From Porticoccaceae bacterium (lineage in GTDB: Bacteria; Pseudomonadota; Gammaproteobacteria; Pseudomonadales; Porticoccaceae): a stretch of DNA of 6,405 nucleotides. Below, one piece after another: positions 1-5,356 of this stretch. Below the pieces are notes generated by a model. It was not told the origin of the DNA. It saw nothing but the letters and a program-made list of their open reading frames with translations, and did not search any database. The DNA is taken from assembly GCA_030590275.1 (NCBI GenBank), contig JAUUYV010000112.1, positions 1 to 6,405 of the forward strand, read 5' to 3'. Within the stretch, counting starts at the first letter, position 1, and each line of letters starts with the position of its first letter. The translations under genes were made by a program, and so were the position numbers.

Positions 1-539
1 ATAGCTACCACTTCGTAATAATTATCATTTTTTAGAATGGCCGCGCCATTCATACGCAACAGATTATCGAGCACGGACACCAGAGCTGCACGGGGGATAG
101 CGTTAGTCGTGCGCATCGAGACAACGCCACTAACACCCTCGCCCACCACATAGTTCTCCCCCAGAATATCCCCGAGTATGGTTTTTACCACCTCGACGAC
201 AGGCGAGTCCTGAAAATTCAAGGTCACATCGCCATCACCAGAATCAAGCACCCGCGGCACTGCCCCTGGCGCTACAAACGTGCCCGTGCCCTGATAAATC
301 TGCTTGAGCGCAACATCGGTTTTAAGCTCTACTTGCTGGGCTTGAGCAGATATCATCCCTGATGGCTCATGGCTTTTGGTGGTCACCAACAATTGAGACT
401 CTAGTGGCCTGGCTTGCTTAGCTGGAACCGACGACTGCACCCTATTGTTTGCGGTGGTACATGAGGCACTAGCGATAAGCAGTGCAGCACCCACGCCAAG
501 TCGTAGCGAGCTGTGCATAAGTATTTGTTTGGGCGCCAT
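1..539 (-). CDS. gspD: GspD, type II secretion secretin, N-terminal part (3' end beyond the window)
   Basis: This is the first 179 residues of the outer-membrane secretin, whose multimer forms the T2SS exit channel. The ATG at 539 is preceded by AGGA at a 7-nt spacing. Residues 9-26 form a hydrophobic signal segment ending ASAS, followed by Cys27. This fits a lipoprotein cleavage site, although Ser at -3 is less usual than Leu. Thr follows the Cys, so there is no Asp retention signal and outer-membrane sorting is expected. A low-complexity linker (about 28-100) leads into an N0-type domain (about 104-179) with the pattern VTLNFQDSPVVEVVKTILGD and then LLRMNGAAILKNDNYYEVV. N0 is the periplasmic ring domain that contacts the HR domain of GspC-type proteins, encoded just upstream. 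Lipidated secretins in the last operon position are known from XpsD, and lipidated secretins also from HxcQ. N1-N3 and the beta-barrel domain should lie left of the window. The assignment is firm and lipidation is inferred. Confidence 0.93.
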   Translation of the reverse strand, partial: MAPKQILMHSSLRLGVGAALLIASASCTTANNRVQSSVPAKQARPLESQLLVTTKSHEPSGMISAQAQQVELKTDVALKQIYQGTGTFVAPGAVPRVLDSGDGDVTLNFQDSPVVEVVKTILGDILGENYVVGEGVSGVVSMRTTNAIPRAALVSVLDNLLRMNGAAILKNDNYYEVVA

Positions 540-546
540 CTCTATT

Positions 547-550
547 TCCT
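547..550 (-). promoter_or_regulatory. Ribosome binding site of gspD
   Basis: AGGA on the minus strand lies 7 nt before the ATG at 539. It supports this start over the downstream in-frame ATG at codon 8, and it keeps the positively charged residue of the signal peptide n-region. Here gspD has its own Shine-Dalgarno site and is not coupled to the previous gene. Confidence 0.7.
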
Positions 551-686
551 GCTATTACGTTTCATTGAACATTCCCCACTGTATAACTAACATTGGGAAA
601 ATTTGGACATAAATAAAAAATCTCGCCGAGTCACACTTTAGCCTATTGTTTCTTAGAATATAATCGCCAACGCTATTAACATTAGT

Positions 687-713
687 GCCAGTTACTAGCT
701 AACCAGTTCTGGC
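687..713. repeat. Imperfect inverted repeat in the gspD leader
   Basis: GCCAG at 687-691 is the inverse complement of CTGGC at 709-713. Inside it, GTTA (691-694) and TAAC (700-703) flank a 5-nt centre, giving nested symmetry. CCAGTT also occurs twice as a direct repeat (688-693 and 703-708). It could be an operator or a weak RNA hairpin. It has no following U-run, so it is not a terminator. Symmetry this short can occur by chance. Confidence 0.3.
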
Positions 714-738
714 TCCGAGTCGTCCCGGAAACCGGCGC

Positions 739-1401
739 CTAAATCTCCTTCTCACCCTCATTTCTGGTAGCACTTTCAGAACCACCTGCCTTGGCCCGCT
801 TAGCCGGAGATAATCTTTTCGACGCCGATCGCTTTCTGATGGATTCTCGTTTTGCCCCTCGAAGCCGCTTAGTTTTCGATTTTTTGTTTGCAGAAATAAC
901 CTTCAGACGAAAAATCTTTTGTTCAGCATCACCCAGGGCTTCCCCTGGTGACAAAATAACTTGTTCAGGCAAAATTGATTGTACTTTCCAGTCTTCGAAA
1001 TACATTCCCTCTTCGAGACGAATACGCTGCTTACCATCAAGAGGCGTGAAATAAGCATAATTGGCCTCACCAATGGCAATAACACCTGATAACTCCCAGC
1101 GAGAGTCTATAGCGCCCGTCTGAATTTGCTTTGCAGGTGCATCCTTATTGATCGCCACGGGTTTGCGATTCCAGACAAATAGGGATCGGGTCGCAATTTC
1201 CTCAAACTCGGTTTCGCTGCCCATGCTTTTTATATCCAGCGCCTGAGTCTGACCCAGCTGGAGCAGCGGTTGGCTTGAGCTCGAGGAGCTAAACCCCACG
1301 CTAGCAAAATAGATCAATTCCAATATTAGAATCAGTGACAGGCCACCGATACTATATATAAGCATGGAGGCCACGAATCTGTCTTTGTTTACCAGCACCA
1401 A
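739..1401 (-). CDS. gspN: GspN/GspC-like T2SS connector with HR domain and a strongly basic C-terminal tail
   Basis: The 220-aa bitopic inner-membrane protein should link the GspL/GspM platform to the secretin. Residues 1-11 are cytoplasmic, 12-34 form the membrane span, 38-43 are six serines, and about 63-170 form a GspC/XpsN-type HR domain. Family landmarks are LFVWNRKPV (74-82), WELSGVIAIGEANYAYF (102-118) and EGMYFEDWKVQSILPEQVILSPG (131-153). There is no PDZ domain. Residues 173-204 are an odd tail with about 16 Lys/Arg in 32 positions, followed by an acidic end. The start is TTG at 1401, directly after an in-frame TAA; GGGGTG lies 6 nt upstream. GTG at 1398 and ATG at 1365 are possible alternatives. 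It begins 15 nt after gspM and lies before gspD, the place of xpsN, the GspC equivalent in Xanthomonas. It is not the larger GspN of Klebsiella-type systems. Family placement is firm; the tail's role is unknown. Confidence 0.85.
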   Translation of the reverse strand: MVLVNKDRFVASMLIYSIGGLSLILILELIYFASVGFSSSSSSQPLLQLGQTQALDIKSMGSETEFEEIATRSLFVWNRKPVAINKDAPAKQIQTGAIDSRWELSGVIAIGEANYAYFTPLDGKQRIRLEEGMYFEDWKVQSILPEQVILSPGEALGDAEQKIFRLKVISANKKSKTKRLRGAKRESIRKRSASKRLSPAKRAKAGGSESATRNEGEKEI

Positions 1402-1407
1402 TTAATT

Positions 1408-1413
1408 CACCCC
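1408..1413 (-). promoter_or_regulatory. Ribosome binding site deciding the gspN-like start
   Basis: GGGGTG followed by A resembles the GGTGA part of the anti-Shine-Dalgarno complement. It lies 6 nt before TTG (1401) and 9 nt before GTG (1398). The only other nearby ATG in frame, at 1365, is too far away to use it. The non-ATG start is therefore well supported. Confidence 0.55.
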
Positions 1414-1416
1414 AGC

Positions 1417-2010
1417 CTAACCTGCAACCATATAGCCGACTATATCGAGCCTGACAGTAAGGCTTTTACGGGACGATTTAGCCGATAGGCGCCGACTCCG
1501 GACGCTACGACGTTTGCGAGTTGCTGAGCTGGTAACAGTCATCTTGTCAATAAATACCAGAGGGCGAGCGCTTTCGAGTTTATACAACAAGCTGGTTAAA
1601 TTAGTAATTTCCCCATTAAATTGTAGGCGTAAACCAACAGCATTAGCGGTATCTATAGATGGTGCCGGATATTGTTGCGTACTGACCAGAACCCCACCAC
1701 TTTCTTTAACGATATCGTTGACAAACTCCCTGAGATTAGCTGAAGCAATCGCCTCTTTGCTCCCCTTTAAAAATACATCACCGCTTTCATTAAGCGAATC
1801 AAGGCGTTTAAGCTCGGTCTGGACCAGGGCTTTATTGGCGAGCATAGCGCGCAAAGTGCCCAGGCGTTTTTCCAGCATCGAGATCTCATCGGCTTTATCT
1901 ATATAACCCTGCCCTAGAGGAGTAAGCACATAAAAAGCCAGCACCCACACAGATAGAATCAGCAGCCCGATAGCTGCAAAACGACTCACCTGGGGCGACA
2001 TTTTATCCAT
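1417..2010 (-). CDS. gspM: GspM, T2SS inner-membrane assembly platform protein (XpsM-like)
   Basis: This 197-aa bitopic protein is the partner of GspL. It has a short cytoplasmic N-terminus, a membrane span at about 11-31, a probable coiled coil at about 36-75 (ADEISMLEKRLGTLRAML...), and a periplasmic ferredoxin-like alpha/beta domain at about 85-197. The pattern SANLREFVNDIVKESGGVLVSTQQYP (90-115) followed by LRLQFNGEITNLTSLLYKLESARPLVFIDKMTV (127-159) resembles the GspM subtype b / PilO-like fold. Unusually, residues 163-182 form a basic Ser-rich insertion with ten Lys/Arg. It sits between two predicted strands, and the domain then resumes with LTVRLDIVGYMV. The ATG at 2010 overlaps the gspL stop by one base (TAATG). 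No clear Shine-Dalgarno site precedes it, so coupling to gspL translation is likely. The gene assignment rests on topology, size, position between gspL and gspN, and the domain pattern. Confidence 0.88.
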   Translation of the reverse strand: MDKMSPQVSRFAAIGLLILSVWVLAFYVLTPLGQGYIDKADEISMLEKRLGTLRAMLANKALVQTELKRLDSLNESGDVFLKGSKEAIASANLREFVNDIVKESGGVLVSTQQYPAPSIDTANAVGLRLQFNGEITNLTSLLYKLESARPLVFIDKMTVTSSATRKRRSVRSRRLSAKSSRKSLTVRLDIVGYMVAG

Positions 2011-3194
2011 TATTTCTGGCCACTAAATTGCAACTGAATTTCGTATCTCTCCATCTCAGTAGCCAGATTGCTGGTCACCGGAGAGGTAAATTCAACGTTG
2101 TTAAAGCGATCTGTCTGTTCCAGGATCTCGATGAGATTGGAAGACTTATTTGATTCGCCTTTTAATGAAACAGTTTCATTATCCATGACCAGTTTTGACA
2201 CCCAGGTATTATCGGGTAACAGCTCGGTTATTCTTCGGAGGTTTTCGAGTTTTGTTGGGCGATTATTTTTCATATTTGCTAGCAGTTCCTGGCCATCAAG
2301 ACGAGCGACCAGCAATTGCTGTTGTTCGCCTGCCTGCCTGGCTTCATTCATAATACTAGCCACTTCGATCTCAAGACTTTCAATGGTCGTAGTTTGTCGA
2401 GAGGCAGGAAGTATTATAATGACGCCCAGAAGCAGCAACAACACGGCCAACAGTTTTTTGTTTTTTGCCGTCCAGAGTGATTCGGTCGCTGGGCGCATAT
2501 CGGCAGGTAGAAGGTTTTCTCGGGCAGTAGCGGTAGCGTTCGCTGTCGAACTATGAAGAGTCGTCGAACTATGAAGAGTCGTCGAACTATGAAGAGTCGT
2601 CGAGCTGGAAAAGCCAGCATATACGCCATCAATATTTAAGCCAATCCGAGCCAGATCGCCTTGCAGTTCACTCAGATAATCCCGCCGGACAATATAAAGT
2701 TCGAGTTTTAATTTCTCTCGTTCAGGAATACGCTCGACGATACGATAAGCATAACCCACCTGTTCGGCGTTAAATGGCGTAAACCTGTCCAGTTCAAAAC
2801 CCACCACCTCATCAAGCGTGTACTCGGTAGCCAGGGGCAGGAATATTTCACTCTTCAAAACTCTTTGTTCGGATAATTCAACGTCAACAACCCCTTCATT
2901 GGGCACTTTTTCAGTGATCGTTGTGCGTAAATCATCAAGGTCTACACCGGAGCCAATATCCTTACCGGCCAGGCTCCATTGGCCTAACAGCTCCTCACGA
3001 CCGGCGGTATCAAGCAGCACTTGAGCATTATCCTCAGCCACTCGCACCAGCACTCGTCTGACATCACTGCCCAGCCAAGTTTCTAACGGGCGAGGCACGA
3101 GAACTCGCAACTCACTGAGCCACCAGGTAAAGAAATTCGCCACCTTACTGCGAATTTTCAAGTCGTTAAGATTGTTTAACACACCAATATTCAT
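2010..3194 (-). CDS. gspL: GspL, T2SS platform protein with PilN-like periplasmic domain (XpsL-like)
   Basis: This 394-aa bitopic protein normally recruits the GspE ATPase from the cytoplasmic side and pairs with GspM. Residues about 20-42 are an amphipathic, Trp-rich segment (FFTWWLSELRVLVPRPLETW). About 43-195 is the cytoplasmic actin-like/PilM-like domain, including LPLATEYTLDEVVGFELDRF (119-138). Residues about 197-217 hold a TLHSST repeat in the linker, and 248-263 are the membrane span (LLAVLLLLLGVIIILP). A coiled coil follows at about 268-300, then a PilN-like periplasmic domain at about 305-394 (LRRITELLPDNTWVSKLVMD, 319-338). This domain order is that of XpsL-type GspL, slightly longer than usual because of the repeat. 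The ATG at 3194 lies 14 nt after the gspK stop and has only a weak Shine-Dalgarno candidate. The gspM start overlaps the stop codon. Confidence 0.9.
   Translation of the reverse strand: MNIGVLNNLNDLKIRSKVANFFTWWLSELRVLVPRPLETWLGSDVRRVLVRVAEDNAQVLLDTAGREELLGQWSLAGKDIGSGVDLDDLRTTITEKVPNEGVVDVELSEQRVLKSEIFLPLATEYTLDEVVGFELDRFTPFNAEQVGYAYRIVERIPEREKLKLELYIVRRDYLSELQGDLARIGLNIDGVYAGFSSSTTLHSSTTLHSSTTLHSSTANATATARENLLPADMRPATESLWTAKNKKLLAVLLLLLGVIIILPASRQTTTIESLEIEVASIMNEARQAGEQQQLLVARLDGQELLANMKNNRPTKLENLRRITELLPDNTWVSKLVMDNETVSLKGESNKSSNLIEILEQTDRFNNVEFTSPVTSNLATEMERYEIQLQFSGQK
2545..2604. repeat. Three exact 18-bp tandem repeats plus a partial copy in the GspL linker
   Basis: The plus-strand unit GTCGAACTATGAAGAGTC occurs at 2545-2562, 2563-2580 and 2581-2598 with no differences. 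A partial copy, GTCGAG, follows at 2599-2604 with one mismatch. On the coding strand each unit encodes the hexapeptide TLHSST, so copy changes keep the reading frame. The array lies between the cytoplasmic domain and the membrane span of GspL. Exact identity, including third codon positions, points to recent expansion by slippage or unequal recombination. Confidence 0.97.
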
Positions 3195-3208
3195 TTGCTT
3201 AATGCTGA

Positions 3209-4174
3209 TTACTCATTATCTGGAAGGCTAGCACGATACCCCTCACCAGCAACAGTGCGCAGGCGATAGGGCAACCATTGTAGAGTCTCAACGGTTTCTC
3301 GGTCGCCTCCACGCTTTAAACGCACCGTCGTCGTGATAGAAGACTGCTGATTAGTCGGGGTTTTACCGGTAGCCACAATACTAAACGTGGTGCCACGAGA
3401 ACGGGATAAAAACTGTCTGTCGATAAAAGGTGGCGCTGGTAAGGTTAGGCCCGCCAGATAATTTTCTCGCCGCTCGAGGATATACGTCTCCAGAGTTGCA
3501 ACCGTGTCATCGGACACGCCCAGCAACACCTGTAAAGATGCAACTTCCGGATTCACGCCTCTATCGCGAGTATAAATGGTGACGTAAGGTGAAAGTTCGG
3601 TAAACAGCCAGGCCGGCATGCCATAGACTTGCCGCAGCTCTTTGATATGGACAAAAGCACTGTCCTTAGCCTCCCAGGGCAATCCAGCAGCGAAATATTG
3701 TTCGTCCTCGGCACCATTTAAACTCACCAGATCGTCTTCATCTCGATAATCAACAACGGCATCAGCAAGGGCATCAGCGTCCTCCTGGGGCAAGTCAAAG
3801 CTGCTAAACAAACGTGCTAACAATGCCGAACTCGCGACATTAATATCAACTTTACCGCCTTCATCGCTGATGATCAGCTCGACTGAACCATTGGGCAACT
3901 CAACAGAAATTACCTCACTATCACCCAGCAACCTGTCTTTGCTATCCTTGCTTAGCAGGTTCATCAACACTAGCTGAACGCCCCCCTGGGCAAGATATTT
4001 CGCCTGCACGCCGCCCACTAGACCACCCATACTGCGCAACGACTGCCTGCTGTTATAGGCAAGCCCCATCGCCATTATGGTGAGCAGTGCAATCAGCCAT
4101 AACACGATGATCAATACAAAACCTCGGTGGCGATAACCGTGGTGGTCGCAATGCCCAAACAATTTATTGGGCAC
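3209..4174 (-). CDS. gspK: GspK, T2SS minor (tip) pseudopilin
   Basis: With the GTG start this is 321 aa. GspK caps the pseudopilus as part of the I-J-K tip complex. The leader is 18 residues, His-rich and basic, ending RHRG|F. The mature helix FVLIIVLWLIALLTIMAMG lacks Glu at +5, as is typical of GspK and no other pseudopilin. The large globular domain follows: DEGGKVDIN (105-113), VVDYRDEDD with NGAEDEQY (140-160, the likely metal-binding acidic cluster), and ELRQVYG with LSPYVT (179-199). GTG at 4174 is preferred because GGGGTG lies 7 nt upstream. TTG at 4180, two codons earlier, would leave only 1 nt between GGGGTG and the start. The gene overlaps the end of gspJ by 11 nt, so coupled translation is likely, and is followed by gspL after 14 nt. 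The family call is firm and the exact start is moderately sure. Confidence 0.93.
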   Translation of the reverse strand: MPNKLFGHCDHHGYRHRGFVLIIVLWLIALLTIMAMGLAYNSRQSLRSMGGLVGGVQAKYLAQGGVQLVLMNLLSKDSKDRLLGDSEVISVELPNGSVELIISDEGGKVDINVASSALLARLFSSFDLPQEDADALADAVVDYRDEDDLVSLNGAEDEQYFAAGLPWEAKDSAFVHIKELRQVYGMPAWLFTELSPYVTIYTRDRGVNPEVASLQVLLGVSDDTVATLETYILERRENYLAGLTLPAPPFIDRQFLSRSRGTTFSIVATGKTPTNQQSSITTTVRLKRGGDRETVETLQWLPYRLRTVAGEGYRASLPDNE

Positions 4175-4922
4175 TTTCAAACACCCCGGAATGAAGTTGC
4201 TGATTTGCGTAACGCGGGGTGATTAATATTTCCGGAAATGCGGTGTAGATGGTCTCCCCACCAGGCCCTGGAATCTCGGAGGCCGAGACAACATTGATAC
4301 GAATAACCAGAGGCGTCGTAGTTCCTGGCTGCCATTGATCCACCCATTTCTGAACGCCCTGCTCATCACGGTAGAAGTATTCAAACGTTAAATCCGCGAT
4401 GTTTTTAGCAATAAGCATTTGTATGGGCTCGATATCTTTTATATATAAACCACCATCGTTATCGAACTCGATAAGGTTATGACGGCTAAGCTCAAAATCA
4501 TCACTCCGGCCAGGCTGATTAGTTTCGTAGGGAAAGTAACTGGCAACAAGGTTGTACTGGTTTCCTTCGTCGTCCCGTTCAAGCTTGAAATTCCACCAGT
4601 ACAACTCCCCGTTGTGGTGAAACGCAGGAAAGGGCGAGACAAAATTGATTTGCGTCTGGTTACCAAAAAAACCGGTGGCTGAGCCATATTTCTCGGTGGT
4701 AACCGACATAAACCGAGCACTCGATAAGTGCCTACGCAGGTACTGAGCCAATAGGTAACGATGCTCAACCGCGTCCTGCTGGGTATTTACTGCTCCCCAT
4801 GTTTTAGCGGCAAGACGCAGTGCACCACTCATTAAAACCGCCATTAGCGCGACAATAAGTAATGCGATCTGCAATTCGACCAAAGTAAAACCGCATTGTC
4901 CTAAGCGCCTGCGAGGCGTCAT
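4164..4922 (-). CDS. gspJ: GspJ, T2SS minor pseudopilin
   Basis: This 252-aa minor pseudopilin is part of the GspI-J-K complex that initiates and tips the pseudopilus. The leader MTPRRRLGQCG is cut before Phe12, and the mature N-terminus FTLVELQIALLIVALMAVL has Glu at +5 for prepilin peptidase recognition and N-methylation. The helix continues to ALRLAAKTWGAVNTQQDAV, followed by YLLAQYLRRHLSSARFM (about 70-86) and a beta-rich globular domain ending with ITPRYANQQ. The ATG at 4922 overlaps the gspI stop as ATGA, with AAGGG 7 nt upstream. The frame stays open another 59 codons to 5099, but that extension lies inside gspI, has no pseudopilin features and would bury the leader. The gspK start lies within its last codons. 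The protein is somewhat long for the family, with the extra length in the globular part. Confidence 0.93.
   Translation of the reverse strand: MTPRRRLGQCGFTLVELQIALLIVALMAVLMSGALRLAAKTWGAVNTQQDAVEHRYLLAQYLRRHLSSARFMSVTTEKYGSATGFFGNQTQINFVSPFPAFHHNGELYWWNFKLERDDEGNQYNLVASYFPYETNQPGRSDDFELSRHNLIEFDNDGGLYIKDIEPIQMLIAKNIADLTFEYFYRDEQGVQKWVDQWQPGTTTPLVIRINVVSASEIPGPGGETIYTAFPEILITPRYANQQLHSGVFESAQ
4182..4187 (-). promoter_or_regulatory. Ribosome binding site deciding the gspK start
   Basis: GGGGTG lies inside the last codons of gspJ. Spacing is 7 nt to GTG (4174) and 1 nt to TTG (4180), which favours the GTG. The same hexamer precedes the other well-supported non-ATG start of this operon, that of the gspN-like gene. 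Confidence 0.5.
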
Positions 4923-5356
4923 TCCCTGACCCTTAGCCGAATTGTCGACAATTCCAGATGGTGGGAACGGGGATTTCCCCAGATGACCTCCACATAAAAA
5001 TGATAGGGGACAAATTGAACATCTGTGTCGATAATCATATCGCCTGCAAACAGAGGACTGTCTCGGTCGGGAATATATTCTGTCACCTGGGTTTGCCAAC
5101 GATACCCCGTTGCCGTTTCACCAGAGTCCAGGCCCATGGGATTGCGCTGGGCGGCGATAGCTGACAAGCGCGACTGGGCCACTTCAAGAGCCGCGTAATA
5201 GCCACTTGAAGTACGTGTCGCGAGTACCGCACCACCAAAAACACGCAATAATGCCGACACACATATTGTCAAAAGAGACAGGGCGACGATCACTTCGAGG
5301 AGTGAAAACCCTCGTTGACCCGAGGTCCTTATGCGGGACTTATTCTTAACTGGCAT
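4919..5356 (-). CDS. gspI: GspI, T2SS minor pseudopilin
   Basis: This 145-aa minor pseudopilin is the core of the pseudopilus tip complex with GspJ and GspK. The basic leader MPVKNKSRIRTSGQRG is cut before Phe17, giving FSLLEVIVALSLLTICVSAL with Glu at +5. The helix runs on through ALEVAQSRLSAIAAQ, a region well conserved in GspI. A compact beta domain (about 75-145) contains YRWQTQVTEY and FYVEVIW and ends LSTIRLRVRE. The start is ATG at 5356, sharing one base with the gspH stop (TGATG). GTG at 5359, one codon earlier, would give a 4-nt overlap and 146 aa. There is no clear Shine-Dalgarno site, so re-initiation after gspH is likely. Its stop overlaps the gspJ start as ATGA. Confidence 0.93.
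   Translation of the reverse strand: MPVKNKSRIRTSGQRGFSLLEVIVALSLLTICVSALLRVFGGAVLATRTSSGYYAALEVAQSRLSAIAAQRNPMGLDSGETATGYRWQTQVTEYIPDRDSPLFAGDMIIDTDVQFVPYHFYVEVIWGNPRSHHLELSTIRLRVRE

Larger units (their letters stand above)
540..738 (-). promoter_or_regulatory. 199-bp intergenic leader before gspD, possible separate promoter or control region
   Basis: This is by far the longest non-coding gap in an otherwise tightly packed operon. Its middle (about 590-680) is clearly AT-rich compared with the flanking genes. No good sigma-70 pair was found; the best -10-like strings on the minus strand are TATATT near 655-660 and TTATAC near 580-586, neither with a convincing -35. Near the gspN end, 687-713 contains an imperfect inverted repeat. 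Open frames on the minus strand inside the gap are under 10 codons. There is no convincing intrinsic terminator after the gspN-like gene, so read-through into gspD remains possible. A role in giving gspD its own expression level is inference. Confidence 0.35.

Noticed and set aside
610..640. Terminator-like string (CTCGGCGAG followed by a T-run) on the minus strand
   Set aside because: The stem is only 3-4 bp with a loop too small to fold, so it is unlikely to terminate transcription.
724..736. CCGG-spacer-CCGG symmetry just after the gspN-like stop
   Set aside because: It has a four-base stem with a 3-nt loop and no T-run, which is too weak for a terminator.
1465..1524. Frameshift as the source of the basic segment in GspM
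   Set aside because: The family-like strand LTVRLDIVGYMV resumes in the same frame right after it, so the segment is an insertion and the gene is intact.
1514..1906. 130-codon plus-strand frame opposite gspM, and similar plus-strand frames elsewhere (for example 2068-2556 and 5702-6085)
   Set aside because: They lie antisense to confidently assigned secretion genes, show no recognisable domain, and are expected by chance at this length and composition.
2545..2604. CRISPR-like array
   Set aside because: The repeats are 18 bp, directly abutting with no spacers, and lie in frame within gspL.
2414..2632. 72-codon minus-strand frame containing RRLFIVR repeats
   Set aside because: It is the 18-bp repeat of gspL read in another frame. 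It has no ribosome site of its own and lies inside a clear gene.
4439..4768. 109-codon minus-strand frame inside gspJ
   Set aside because: It is out of frame with a confidently assigned pseudopilin gene and shows no recognisable domain.
4923..5099. 59-codon N-terminal extension of gspJ
   Set aside because: It lies wholly inside gspI, has no pseudopilin features, and would bury the prepilin leader. The ATG at 4922 has a ribosome site and a standard ATGA overlap with gspI.
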